Assembly (NCBI RefSeq): GCF_008298035.1
Contig: NZ_CP042910.1
Coordinates: forward strand, 2,557,001-2,621,000
Source of the DNA: Gimesia maris
GTDB lineage: Bacteria; Planctomycetota; Planctomycetia; Planctomycetales; Planctomycetaceae
Direction of reading: 5' to 3'
Length of the DNA: 64,000 bases
Below are positions 55,085 to 63,510 of the stretch, piece by piece. Every line of letters begins with the position of its first letter. Position 1 is the first letter of the stretch. The position numbers were made by a program, and so were the translations under genes. The notes under the pieces were generated by a model. That model ran no database searches. It worked only from the letters and a program-made list of their open reading frames with translations, and was not told the DNA's origin.

Positions 55085-56413
55085 ATGTATAATTTCACCC
55101 GCAAACTACTGATTCTCAGTTGTTTCCTTTTCACCGGGTTCTGTTTCTGGAAAGCGGGAACGGGACTGATTGGCGGTGCCGATGCGACTGTGTTGCCCTC
55201 CGCGCAGGCGGCAGTTCACCCATCCTACATACCGCCGCGGGTGGTGACGCCGCCGATTCAGCAGATGCGACCGGGGATGCGGATTGTCGGTCGGAATCCG
55301 CTTCGCATTCAAACAGAACCGACAATCGATCCGACGCCGGAAGGGTGGCGGCTGGTTTCGGTGCGGATGCTGAAAGAGGATGGCACTTACTTCGAAGCCG
55401 AACTGCTGCGTCCCTTAAGCTGGATTTATCGACACCACGCGCAGCCGGGGGCGGTCATCCAGCTCAACATGCCGGAAATGTATGTGGTGGGGGCGGCGGA
55501 AGTGCTCTCGATATCAGACTGTCCGCCCATCGATCCGGGTGACGGGCCGGTGGTCATCTCCACATTTAAAAACGTTTCGCACAACGTCCTGAATCTTTAT
55601 GTGGAAGGGGAAACCGAGCCGATCGGCGTGACCGCCGGACATCCGATCTGGAGCGAAGACCGCCAGGCGTTTGTGCATACGGACCAGTTACAACCCGGCG
55701 AACGTTTGCGTTCGGCGGTGGGTAAGACAGTCCGCATCACTTCAATCGAAATCCGCGCCGGACCGGAACCGGTTTACAACCTGGAAATTGCCGGCGAACA
55801 CGTCTACAGCGTCACCGATTCCGGCCTGCTGGTCCATAATGCAGGTCCCTGTTATCTGGTCCCCCGCGGACAAAACGTTGATTTAAATGCTCTAAAGGTT
55901 GCAGACGGACCATATGATTCGCGCACAATTAGGTCGCAGCTTGAAGCTCGATATGGAGCAGAGGCAGTCACATCTACAACAGTGCCACCCACCTCTGGAA
56001 AAATGGTCCAAATGTCAGGTCGTCAACACTCTGTCACGGGAGTTGTTTATGATTCAAAGGGGGTTCCTATCTTTGATCGTCATTCATTATTCGACACATA
56101 TATTACACGACAATACAGCAGTGTGGCAGACGAGGCAGCACATATGCGAGCAGCAACCCGTGAACTCCGATCTAGTTTGGGCATCGGACAGGGTCAAGCT
56201 AATAGAGTCGCTGCGCTCGGAGCGATTAAGAATAAAGTTAACTTTCAAGGTTTCAATCCTGTACAGCTTCGTCAAATTATGGGGGGAAAGAAAAATATTG
56301 ATGGTTTAACTTGGCACCACCATCAAGATATTGGGAGAATGCAACTTGTAGACCGCGTGATTCATGCGGAAACTGGGCATGTTGGTGGTTTCAAGATGTG
56401 GTTTGGATACTAA
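55085..56413 (+). CDS. Hint-domain toxin copy 3 with WHH nuclease tip (442 aa)
   Basis: Membrane helix (RKLLILSCFLFTGFCFWKAG), then the Hint domain (TPPIQQMRPGMRIVGRNP to LLVHN). The 190-residue tip ends with GLTWHHHQDIGRMQLVDR and HAETGHVGGFKMWFG. This is the conserved core of the WHH subgroup of HNH/endonuclease-VII-type nucleases, so the toxin should cut DNA. The segment before it (HSVTGVVYDSKGVPIFDRHS) is also seen with such tips. Frame intact; the SUKH gene begins 10 bp after the stop. The start at 55085 follows the ankyrin gene by 43 bp. Confidence 0.9.
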   Translation: MYNFTRKLLILSCFLFTGFCFWKAGTGLIGGADATVLPSAQAAVHPSYIPPRVVTPPIQQMRPGMRIVGRNPLRIQTEPTIDPTPEGWRLVSVRMLKEDGTYFEAELLRPLSWIYRHHAQPGAVIQLNMPEMYVVGAAEVLSISDCPPIDPGDGPVVISTFKNVSHNVLNLYVEGETEPIGVTAGHPIWSEDRQAFVHTDQLQPGERLRSAVGKTVRITSIEIRAGPEPVYNLEIAGEHVYSVTDSGLLVHNAGPCYLVPRGQNVDLNALKVADGPYDSRTIRSQLEARYGAEAVTSTTVPPTSGKMVQMSGRQHSVTGVVYDSKGVPIFDRHSLFDTYITRQYSSVADEAAHMRAATRELRSSLGIGQGQANRVAALGAIKNKVNFQGFNPVQLRQIMGGKKNIDGLTWHHHQDIGRMQLVDRVIHAETGHVGGFKMWFGY

Positions 56414-56423
56414 TAGGCAAAAA

Positions 56424-56930
56424 ATGGTTAGTATAAAAGAAATTGAATGGAGCGAATGCAGAGGCAAACCTACGGTGGATGCGATAAAACAATTCGAAGT
56501 TGTGATAGGTCGCGAATTGCCTGAAACTCTTAAGGTACTCCTAGATACAGTAAATGGTGGAAGTCCGTCTCATGACATTTTTTCTTATAAAGATCCCGAA
56601 ACCTATCAAGAGATCCGTTCTTGTCTGGGAGCGTTGATCAGTTTCAATTCAGAGGATGAAAACAACATCTTAGATTATCTCAGCCGACCTTCCGAAGGAA
56701 TGTCTAGTGAATTAGCGCCATTTGCAGCGGTCGGAAACGGTAACTTGATCTGTTTAAAAAAAAATAGCGAATGTGTCTTCATCTGGCTGCATGGAAATAG
56801 ATCTGGATATGACGAGTGTCAATTAGCTGATACATTTCAGGAGTTTATAGAAGTGCTTCAGCAAGATAATGATGATGAAGACGAAGACGAAGACTTGGAT
56901 ACCGAGTTAGCAAATCTAGAGGAAGAATAG
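56424..56930 (+). CDS. SUKH immunity protein with acidic tail (168 aa)
   Basis: A SMI1/KNR4-like protein: IKQFEVVIGRELPETLKVLL, NGGSPSHDIFSY, ELAPFAAVGNGNLICL and CQLADTFQEFIEVL. The last 20 or so residues are almost all Asp and Glu (DNDDEDEDEDLDTE), which could mimic DNA and cover the basic cleft of the partner WHH nuclease. The ATG at 56424 lies 10 bp after the toxin stop. Cytoplasmic. Confidence 0.85.
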   Translation: MVSIKEIEWSECRGKPTVDAIKQFEVVIGRELPETLKVLLDTVNGGSPSHDIFSYKDPETYQEIRSCLGALISFNSEDENNILDYLSRPSEGMSSELAPFAAVGNGNLICLKKNSECVFIWLHGNRSGYDECQLADTFQEFIEVLQQDNDDEDEDEDLDTELANLEEE

Positions 56931-57133
56931 ATAGATAAAAAACGTACTATTCAAGACAAGAAGCTTAAAATATTAGAAAATAATTCACAAGGATAATTAA
57001 AAAGAGTTAGCTGATGAGGGGGGGTAATCTTTGATGAATAAAGACATTCTTTCTATCACAATCACTCATTAGTTTTTTGAAAACAGGAAAATTCCCACAA
57101 TCATGACTGCTCCATAAAACAAAAAAATTATTC

Positions 57134-58243
57134 ATGTCTGACCTCACTCGAAAACTAGCTATTTTCAGCTGCCTGCTGTTCACCGGTTTCTGCTTCTGGA
57201 AAGCGGGAATGGGTCTGATTGGTGGTGCGGATACTGAGATTCTGCCCTCGGCGCAGGCGGCAATGAGTCCGTCTTTCTCGCCGCCGCGGGTGGTGACAAC
57301 GCCGATTCAGCAGATGCGACCGGGGATGCGGATTGTCGGTCGGAATCCGCTTCGCATTCAAACAGAATCGACAATCGATCCGACGCCGGCAGGCTGGCGG
57401 CTGGTGTCGGTGCGGATGCGCAAAGAGGACGGCACTTACTTTGAAGCCGAACTGCTGCGGCCCTTAAGCTGGATTTATCGCCACCGCGCACAGCCGGGAG
57501 CGGTTATCATGCTCAACATGCCGGAACTGCATGTGGTGGGGGCGTCGGAAGTGCTCTCGATATCAGACTGTCCGCCCATCGATCCGGGTGACGGTCCGGT
57601 GGTCATCTCCACATTTAAAAACGTTTCGCATAACGTCCTCAATATCTATGTGGAAGGGGAAACCGAACCGATCGGCGTGACCGCCGGACATCCGATCTGG
57701 AGCGAAGACCGCCAGGCATTCATCCATTCCGACCAGTTGCAGCCCGGCGAACGACTGCGTTCTGCGGTGGGTAAGACAGTCCGCATCACGTCAATCGAAA
57801 TCCGCGCCGGACCGGAACCGGTTTACAACCTGGAAATTGCCGGCGAACACGTCTATAGCGTCACCGACTCCGGCCTGCTGGTCCATAACTCAGGCCCCTG
57901 TGACCTCGTCCCTCGCGGGTATTACGATTCGGGTTATATCGGCATCGTCAATGGCTCCGCTGATGACTTCTCAGATACGCTCCGCGCCACCTTCGGAACG
58001 TATGACGTGCTGCCAAACAGTCGGCTTGTTAGTCAATTTGATACAATAAATGCCCCAGGATTGTTTAGAGACCCGGGGGGGCGTTTGCGAAAAGCTGATG
58101 GCACGTTTGCTCTTGAGGGAGGAACTCTGGGAGGAGGCTTGCAGAGGCCGTCGTTGCGAGCAGGTACGAGAGCAGCCATTGAGGGGGGCTCAAAAGAATG
58201 CGGCTGGTCAGTTTATCAACTCAAAAGGCGAGGTGATTACTGA
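57134..58243 (+). CDS. Hint-domain toxin copy 4, tip out of frame (369 aa as read)
   Basis: Membrane helix (RKLAIFSCLLFTGFCFWKAG) and the full Hint domain (TTPIQQMRPGMRIVGRNP to LLVHN). The linker RGYYDSGYIGIVNGSADDF ... RLVSQFDTINAP is shared with copies at 51618 and 61582. The protein as read ends with an unlikely sequence (SKECGWSVYQLKRRGDY). The true nuclease tip lies in another frame from 58188 and would join if one G were removed from the six-G run at 58183-58188. The N-terminal 95 residues equal those of the 59780 copy. The gene may be inactive, phase-variable or affected by a sequencing error. Confidence 0.8.
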   Translation: MSDLTRKLAIFSCLLFTGFCFWKAGMGLIGGADTEILPSAQAAMSPSFSPPRVVTTPIQQMRPGMRIVGRNPLRIQTESTIDPTPAGWRLVSVRMRKEDGTYFEAELLRPLSWIYRHRAQPGAVIMLNMPELHVVGASEVLSISDCPPIDPGDGPVVISTFKNVSHNVLNIYVEGETEPIGVTAGHPIWSEDRQAFIHSDQLQPGERLRSAVGKTVRITSIEIRAGPEPVYNLEIAGEHVYSVTDSGLLVHNSGPCDLVPRGYYDSGYIGIVNGSADDFSDTLRATFGTYDVLPNSRLVSQFDTINAPGLFRDPGGRLRKADGTFALEGGTLGGGLQRPSLRAGTRAAIEGGSKECGWSVYQLKRRGDY

Positions 58244-58472
58244 GTGGCACTACGGACATATTCAAGGTCATGAAAATCGAAGAATCATAGCCGCTGCTGA
58301 GGAGTTAGAGCTTTCACAAAGCCAGCTAAATGATTACGTGAATGCTCGTCCTCAGTTTTTCAAGATCGAAGAAAAGGCACGAAACCTTAGCCATGCAGAC
58401 GAATTGCCGGGGAAGGATCAACTTGGCTCGATACTTAGAGATATGAGGAATTACTTTGGAATTAATCGGTGA
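58188..58472 (+). pseudogene. GH-E-type HNH nuclease tip, frameshifted from copy 4
   Basis: A 94-codon frame beginning AQKNAAGQFINSKGEVITEW and followed by HYGHIQGHENRR. The GHxxGHE core, then NARPQFFKIEEKARNLSHAD, matches the GH-E subgroup of HNH/endonuclease-VII toxins, which degrade DNA. It has no start codon of its own at the right place; it is the displaced C-terminus of the 57134 gene. Its TGA overlaps the start of the ankyrin gene (GTGA). Confidence 0.85.
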
Positions 58473-58993
58473 AATCAATGGCGAACTCTAAAATAGATGA
58501 AATGTATGACGCAATCTACGATGGTGATTGTACGAAAATTGACACCTTAGTTAGTGCTGGTCTAAGTGTGGACACTAGAGTTCAGGGTGACGAATGGAAT
58601 TTTTTACACATGGCATTGGTATCCATTACAATTCCTCCTGATCCCGATGTAATCCGGCATCTGATCGACATTGGTGTTGATGTCAATGCGCGGGACAGGT
58701 GCTTGTGGACTCCGTTGCATTACGCAGTGCGCACCAAGAACCGTCAAGTCGTCAAAATGTTAATCGATGCGGGGGCAGATGTTGATCCAGTGAACGACGA
58801 AGGTATCAGTCCGCTCCATCAGTGTCTACTTGTACAGAAATGTGACCTGGAAGTTGTCGAGATGTTGTTGGCTGCGGGAGCCGACCCTGATCACGACCGA
58901 GGTGGAGGAACTGTGCGAAACTACATCAACGTCGTGGCAAGTCCTGACAGTGGCGCATTGCTGAAATTGCTTGACAAGTATACAAAGAAATAA
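58469..58993 (+). CDS. Ankyrin-repeat immunity-like protein (174 aa)
   Basis: At least three ankyrin units: LIDIGVDVNARDRCLWTPLH, LIDAGADVDPVNDEGISPLH and LLAAGADPDHDRGGGTVRN. A GTG at 58469 overlaps the tip's TGA by 4 bp; an ATG at 58478 is an alternative. The overlap supports a toxin/immunity pair with the GH-E tip. It is more GC-rich and unlike the ankyrin gene at 54661, so the two were acquired separately. Confidence 0.8.
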   Translation: MKSMANSKIDEMYDAIYDGDCTKIDTLVSAGLSVDTRVQGDEWNFLHMALVSITIPPDPDVIRHLIDIGVDVNARDRCLWTPLHYAVRTKNRQVVKMLIDAGADVDPVNDEGISPLHQCLLVQKCDLEVVEMLLAAGADPDHDRGGGTVRNYINVVASPDSGALLKLLDKYTKK

Positions 58994-59129
58994 TTGCATG
59001 AACTCAAATGATGGATTTACATTATGATGCCTTGCTTGGTTCAGGCAGCTACATTCATAGGCACGCCATTCGAATACCAGAAGTCTTGTTCCGGTACATA
59101 GAATTCTGACAAGATAGAAGAACACGAAC

Positions 59130-59648
59130 TTGCAAGACATCGTAATACAGGGCGAAGAAATCGTCATTGATGACAGCAAAACATTCAATGCAATCGGAAG
59201 TGACGTTGTACTGGAAAATTGCACTATTAGGTGTAGCGTGCCAGCCAAAAGTATGTCAATTCGTGGAAAGTAGGTCGGTTCTCTAGTGATTGCTGAGAGT
59301 GATCTTATTGGTTTCTCTTGGCAGGATGCAAACTTGAATCGCTGTACTTTTTAGGGCGTTTTTAGTGATGCTAATTTGGAAGACTGTAACTTTTTCGGTA
59401 AATCCTGTGAGTCTCACATGTTCCCCAAGTGGCCAAATGTTGTTGTTCTGAATCTGCATAGTCACTTTGCCGAAATGCAAGGTCGTCCAAAGCATGTTCG
59501 AATTGCAGATGTCGTCGATTCGATTGAGTTTCTTGATGAAGAAGTCAGTGCAATAACTTACAACTCAGAGTCTCTTGCTAAACGACTTGGCCTAAGTATT
59601 GACGAAATTCAGAATTTCTTTTCTCAGTTTGCCTTCGTGCAAATGTGA
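59130..59648 (+). pseudogene. Pentapeptide-like immunity-type gene with two in-frame TAG stops
   Basis: One frame from TTG at 59130 to TGA at 59646 reads LQDIVIQGEEIVIDDSKTFN, then VVLENCTIRC, a TAG (after SMSIRGK), LVIAESDLIGFSWQDANLNR, a second TAG (after CTF) and VFSDANLEDCNFFGKSCESH to the C-terminus. The A/S-x-L-x-x-C/F rhythm resembles pentapeptide repeats, and the C-terminal 60 residues are helical. Two stops in a continuous frame show a recently dead gene. Its position between two toxins suggests a former immunity gene whose toxin has gone. The 135 bp before it show no toxin remnant that I can read. Confidence 0.65.
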
Positions 59649-59715
59649 GTCTGATTATTAATTGCTTTGGCTTTTGAATCATGATCATCTCAGGCTGTTC
59701 CGTACTGAAAACTTA

Positions 59716-59779
59716 AATACCAGCTTAACTGCAGATTAAACTCTGCTGGACAATTTATTATGTTATTTTAATCGTATTC
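59716..59779 (+). promoter_or_regulatory. Conserved 64-bp leader before Hint copy 5
   Basis: Partner of 53330-53393 (three mismatches), with the same position directly before the ATG and the same GCAGATTAAACTCTGC element. Strong conservation in otherwise unrelated flanks suggests a promoter/leader that travels with the toxin 5' end. Confidence 0.55.
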
Positions 59780-60925
59780 ATGTCTGACCTCACTCGAAAA
59801 CTAGCTATCTTCAGTTGTTTCCTGTTCACTGGTTTCTGTTTCTGGAAAGCGGGAATGGGTCTGATTGGTGGTGCGGATACTGAGATTCTGCCCTCGGCGC
59901 AGGCGGCAATGAGTCCGTCTTTCTCGCCGCCGCGGGTGGTGACAACGCCGATTCAGCAGATGCGACCGGGGATGCGGATTGTCGGTCGGAATCCGCTTCG
60001 CATTCAAACAGAATCGACAATCGATCCGACGCCGGCAGGCTGGCGGCTGGTATCGGTGCAGATGGACAAAGAGGATGGCACTTACTTTGAAGCCGAACTG
60101 CTGCGCCCGTTAAGCTGGATTTCGCGGCACCGTGCAAAACCGGGCGCGGTCATCCAGCTCACCATGCCGGAGCTGCATGTGGTCGGAGCGGCGGAAGTGC
60201 TGTCGATCTCCGCCTGTCCCCCCATCGATCCGGGTGATGGACCGGTGGTGATTTCTACGTTCAGGAACACCTCGAGCAATGTGCTCAACATCTATGTGGA
60301 AAGGGAAGCCGAACCGATCGGCGTAACCGCCGGTCATCCGATCTGGAGCGAAGACCGCCAGGCATTCATCCATTCCGACCAGCTGCAGCCCGGAGAACGC
60401 CTGCGTTCGGCGCTTGGTAAAACAGTCCGTATCACCTCGATTGAAATCCGCGCCGGACCGGAACCGGTCTATAACCTGGAAGTCGCCGGCGAACACGTAT
60501 ACAGCGTCACCAGTTCCGGCCTGCTCGTTCACAATACGAGTGATTGCGACCTAGAAATATTTTATCGAACATTGAGTAAAGAGCATTATGATGAGTTTTT
60601 ACAGACTGGTAAAATTCCAGCAACTTCAGAGACATTTACATCTCCAACAAAATCATTTTCCGAAGCATATGATGGTGTATTATTAGAATTCAAGGTGGTT
60701 TCAGGCACTACAGATTCTCTAAAAAATATCGGTGTTCGAGATTCATCGCGTGCTGTCCGAGATGCTGGTTTAGACTATCTCGAAGAGGTATCTTCTGGTT
60801 GGGCTGCTAAGAATGCATTTTTTAAGGGAGAAGGTGGGCAGGTTAATATAGGGCTAGGGCAGGGAAAGGCTTTAGAAATTTTCAACAATAACATAATAAA
60901 ACATGATGTTATTAGAGGTCCATAA
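59780..60925 (+). CDS. Hint-domain polymorphic toxin, copy 5 (381 aa)
   Basis: Membrane helix (RKLAIFSCFLFTGFCFWKAG), Hint domain to LLVHN near residue 252 (block B TAGHPIWSEDRQAF). The 130-residue tip begins DLEIFYRTLSKEHYDEFLQT and continues GKIPATSETFTSPTKSFSEA, DGVLLEFKVVSGTTDSLKNI, GVRDSS and FFKGEGGQVNIGLGQGKALE. The YRTLS ... TSPT ... EFKV arrangement resembles ADP-ribosyltransferase-fold tips, which I hold only tentatively. The TAA overlaps the next ATG by one base (TAATG). The tip is AT-rich relative to the Hint part. Confidence 0.85.
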   Translation: MSDLTRKLAIFSCFLFTGFCFWKAGMGLIGGADTEILPSAQAAMSPSFSPPRVVTTPIQQMRPGMRIVGRNPLRIQTESTIDPTPAGWRLVSVQMDKEDGTYFEAELLRPLSWISRHRAKPGAVIQLTMPELHVVGAAEVLSISACPPIDPGDGPVVISTFRNTSSNVLNIYVEREAEPIGVTAGHPIWSEDRQAFIHSDQLQPGERLRSALGKTVRITSIEIRAGPEPVYNLEVAGEHVYSVTSSGLLVHNTSDCDLEIFYRTLSKEHYDEFLQTGKIPATSETFTSPTKSFSEAYDGVLLEFKVVSGTTDSLKNIGVRDSSRAVRDAGLDYLEEVSSGWAAKNAFFKGEGGQVNIGLGQGKALEIFNNNIIKHDVIRGP

Positions 60926-61422
60926 TGAAGTCGATAGAAACTGAGCTGATAGTAGACTTACGTAGTGGAGTATTGACTTCTGATGAATTTTTTGCACGTT
61001 TCCCTTCGAAGATAGATTCTAAATATTTAACCAATGAGCTTGAAGCAGCATTGATGAATCATGATTCAGACGTTGTCGAAGATTTGTTTTTTCTCGGATT
61101 TAAGTTTTCTCTATTTACTTCACAACATATAAAGTTGTTATGTTTGCTTCTGAATCAAGGATGGCACAGAAGCCACGAAGATGTAGCAAGTATATTACAA
61201 ACTCTAAAATCACCAGAGAGTGTGGATGCTTTGTTTACAGCAGTAAATACACGTTATGACTACTTATTCTATGACGATAGTACTGCCTTAGCAGTTAAAT
61301 GTGTGTGGGCGTTATCAGGAATAGATACAGAAGAATCAAGAAATAAAATTGAATTCATCGCTAATCATGATACTAGAGACGAGGTAAAGCAACTCGCAAT
61401 TTCAAAACTTTTAAAACATTGA
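60925..61422 (+). CDS. Probable immunity protein, HEAT-like (165 aa)
   Basis: An all-helical protein. The section DVASILQTLKSPESVDALFT, then DSTALAVKCVWALSGIDTEE and DTRDEVKQLAISKLLKH, resembles HEAT/Armadillo repeats. It is soluble and AT-rich, and begins within the stop codon of the toxin (TAATG), the tightest coupling in the array. Immunity to the copy 5 tip is inferred from this overlap. Confidence 0.75.
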   Translation: MKSIETELIVDLRSGVLTSDEFFARFPSKIDSKYLTNELEAALMNHDSDVVEDLFFLGFKFSLFTSQHIKLLCLLLNQGWHRSHEDVASILQTLKSPESVDALFTAVNTRYDYLFYDDSTALAVKCVWALSGIDTEESRNKIEFIANHDTRDEVKQLAISKLLKH

Positions 61423-61581
61423 CTATTCTCATTTTAGAATTATCAATAAGTATAAAGTGACATATTGAAGCAGCCATTTATTCGGACTGCATATTCAAAA
61501 TATCCTTTTTTCAGCCAAAAGTTGATTGAACAGGCAAAAAAACGGCAGGACTAAACTCCTCATAACACAAAGAATTGTGTC

Positions 61582-62811
61582 ATGTCTGACATCATCCGAA
61601 AACTAGCGATTTTCAGCTGTTTCCTCTTCACCAGCTTCTGTTTCTGGAAAGCGGCTCCGGGATTGGTTGGCGGAGCCGATGCGTCGATGCTGCCTTCCGC
61701 CCAGGCAGCAATGAGTCCGTCTCTCTCACCGTCGCGTGTGGTGACGACGCCGATTCAACAGATGCGGCCTGGCATGCGGGTGGTCGGGCGGAATCCACTT
61801 CGCCTTCAAACGGAAGCGACGATCGATCCGACGCCGGAAGGGTGGCGGCTGGTTTCGGTGCGGATGCGCAAAGAAGACGGCACTTACTTTGAAGCCGAAC
61901 TGCTGCGTCCCTTAAGCTGGCTTCGACTGCATCAGGCGCAGCCGGGCGCGGTCATCATGCTCAACATGCCGGAACTGCATGTGGTGGGAGCAGCGGAAGT
62001 GCTTTCGATCTCTGCCTGTCCGCCCATTGATCCGGGTGACGGGCCGGTGGTCATCTCCACGTTCAAGAACACCGCGGACAATATCCTCAACATTTATGTG
62101 GAAGGAGAAACCGAACCGATCGGCGTGACTGCCGGTCATCCGATCTGGAGTGAAGATCGCCAGGCGTTCATCCATTCCGACCAGCTGCAGCCCGGAGAAC
62201 GCCTGCGTTCTGCGGTGGGTAAGGCAGTCCGAATCACTTCAATCGAAATCCGCGCCGGACCGGAACCAGTTTACAACCTGGAAGTCGTCGGCGAACACGT
62301 TTACAGCGTAACCAATTCCGGCCTGCTGGTGCATAATATCGGCTGCGAAGATCTTTCCACCACAATCGACGTTTATTCGAGCAATCACCTTGTTAGTCAG
62401 TTTGATACAATAAATGCCCCAAGGAGTAAACAATGGGGTCCCGCTCATGGTGCTGGACCGTTAGGCGAGGATGTCACAAAGACTTTTCGTGGTGGCTCAT
62501 ACGTTGAAACCAAACTATCCGAGCCGGTCACGCTCTACCGTGTTTACGGCGGGAAGGCGGGTAAACTTGGCCCTTATTGGACAAGAACCAAACCAACGGG
62601 ACCCCTCCAATCCCGCTTGGATTCAGCCTTGCTTTCTGAATGGGGCAACACGGCTCGAAACGTCACGACGATTCAAGTTCCGAGGGGAACAACAGTCTTT
62701 GAGGGGTTCGCTGCACCACAAGTTGGCAAGGCTAAGCCGTTTGAGACAATTATTGGCGGCGGAAATCAAGTGTACATTCCACGTGTCAATCCAGATTGGG
62801 TTATGCGATGA
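61582..62811 (+). CDS. Hint-domain polymorphic toxin, copy 6 (409 aa)
   Basis: Membrane helix (RKLAIFSCFLFTSFCFWKAA), Hint domain (TTPIQQMRPGMRVVGRNP to LLVHN). A short linker NHLVSQFDTINAP is shared with the 57134 copy. The tip is FRGGSYVETKLSEPVTLYRV, YGGKAGKLGPYWTRTKPTGP, LSEWGNTARNVTTIQVPRGT and IIGGGNQVYIPRVNPDWV. This LYRVYGG ... YWT ... GGGNQVYI pattern is one I know from toxin tips in many bacteria; I suspect an NAD-directed (ART/TNT-like) fold but cannot confirm it. The TGA overlaps the immunity ATG (ATGA). Confidence 0.85.
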   Translation: MSDIIRKLAIFSCFLFTSFCFWKAAPGLVGGADASMLPSAQAAMSPSLSPSRVVTTPIQQMRPGMRVVGRNPLRLQTEATIDPTPEGWRLVSVRMRKEDGTYFEAELLRPLSWLRLHQAQPGAVIMLNMPELHVVGAAEVLSISACPPIDPGDGPVVISTFKNTADNILNIYVEGETEPIGVTAGHPIWSEDRQAFIHSDQLQPGERLRSAVGKAVRITSIEIRAGPEPVYNLEVVGEHVYSVTNSGLLVHNIGCEDLSTTIDVYSSNHLVSQFDTINAPRSKQWGPAHGAGPLGEDVTKTFRGGSYVETKLSEPVTLYRVYGGKAGKLGPYWTRTKPTGPLQSRLDSALLSEWGNTARNVTTIQVPRGTTVFEGFAAPQVGKAKPFETIIGGGNQVYIPRVNPDWVMR

Positions 62812-63140
62812 GCAGCACAACTACACTAATTCAGAATTGGTTTACCCGAACTTGGGGTGGCGGGTTGGTGCTTCCAGACGGTTGGTTCGGGAGGCCGTTT
62901 GACAACATCCATCGTCTTACCGATGTGTCTCAAAGTTCGGGCTTGCTTCGGATCGTATTGGACGATCAGTTGACGCTAACGTTTAACGGAGATGTTTCTG
63001 TCAAAGACAACGGTGATGAACTCGTAATCGATGGATACTCGGAGCTTTCGTTTGATTGGAAAGAGTACGGTTCGGATCTGCCACATTCCGATATTTATCA
63101 AGATGGACAAACGAAACTCGTAGCCCCCCCAGGGCAATAG
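62808..63140 (+). CDS. Probable immunity protein (110 aa)
   Basis: A small acidic, beta-rich protein (IQNWFTRTWGGGLVLPDGWF, LRIVLDDQLTLTFNGDVSV, ELVIDGYSELSFDWKEYGSD). It has no signal peptide and no family I can name with certainty. Its ATG at 62808 overlaps the toxin stop by 4 bp. The start is placed there rather than at an upstream in-frame TTG (62796) because of the ATGA overlap. Role inferred from position. Confidence 0.75.
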   Translation: MSSTTTLIQNWFTRTWGGGLVLPDGWFGRPFDNIHRLTDVSQSSGLLRIVLDDQLTLTFNGDVSVKDNGDELVIDGYSELSFDWKEYGSDLPHSDIYQDGQTKLVAPPGQ

Positions 63141-63510
63141 AGTACCATTATCTTCGCCACTCGCATGATGGCAAAGTTAATGCTCGTGGTGACAACAGGT
63201 ATCCGTCTGGATGTGTCAACTTTTTGATCGCAATGATTCGGGGTAATGTACGATGTTCCATTTTTCCATTTGACTTTGCAGATGCTCCACCTATCTCATT
63301 CACATCAACTCGTGATTGAATTAAGTCCATTCTTCGGCTTCTGCATCACGATCTTCGCAGGCTGTGCCGGTTTGAACGGTTGCATCTTGGCCGGTTGCAC
63401 AGTATTTCACAGTTGAAATACTGCCACACTTGGTGTAAAAAAAAATCAATACAGGTAAAATGCAAATTATACTTAACTTGACAAAATGTTTTGTTATTTG
63501 AATCGAACTC
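63141..63510. other. Spacer between array units
   Basis: About 370 bp with no supported gene. It ends in an AT-rich leader (TTGACAAAATGTTTTGTTAT before the ATG at 63511) that partly matches the leaders of copies 2 and 5. Confidence 0.5.
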
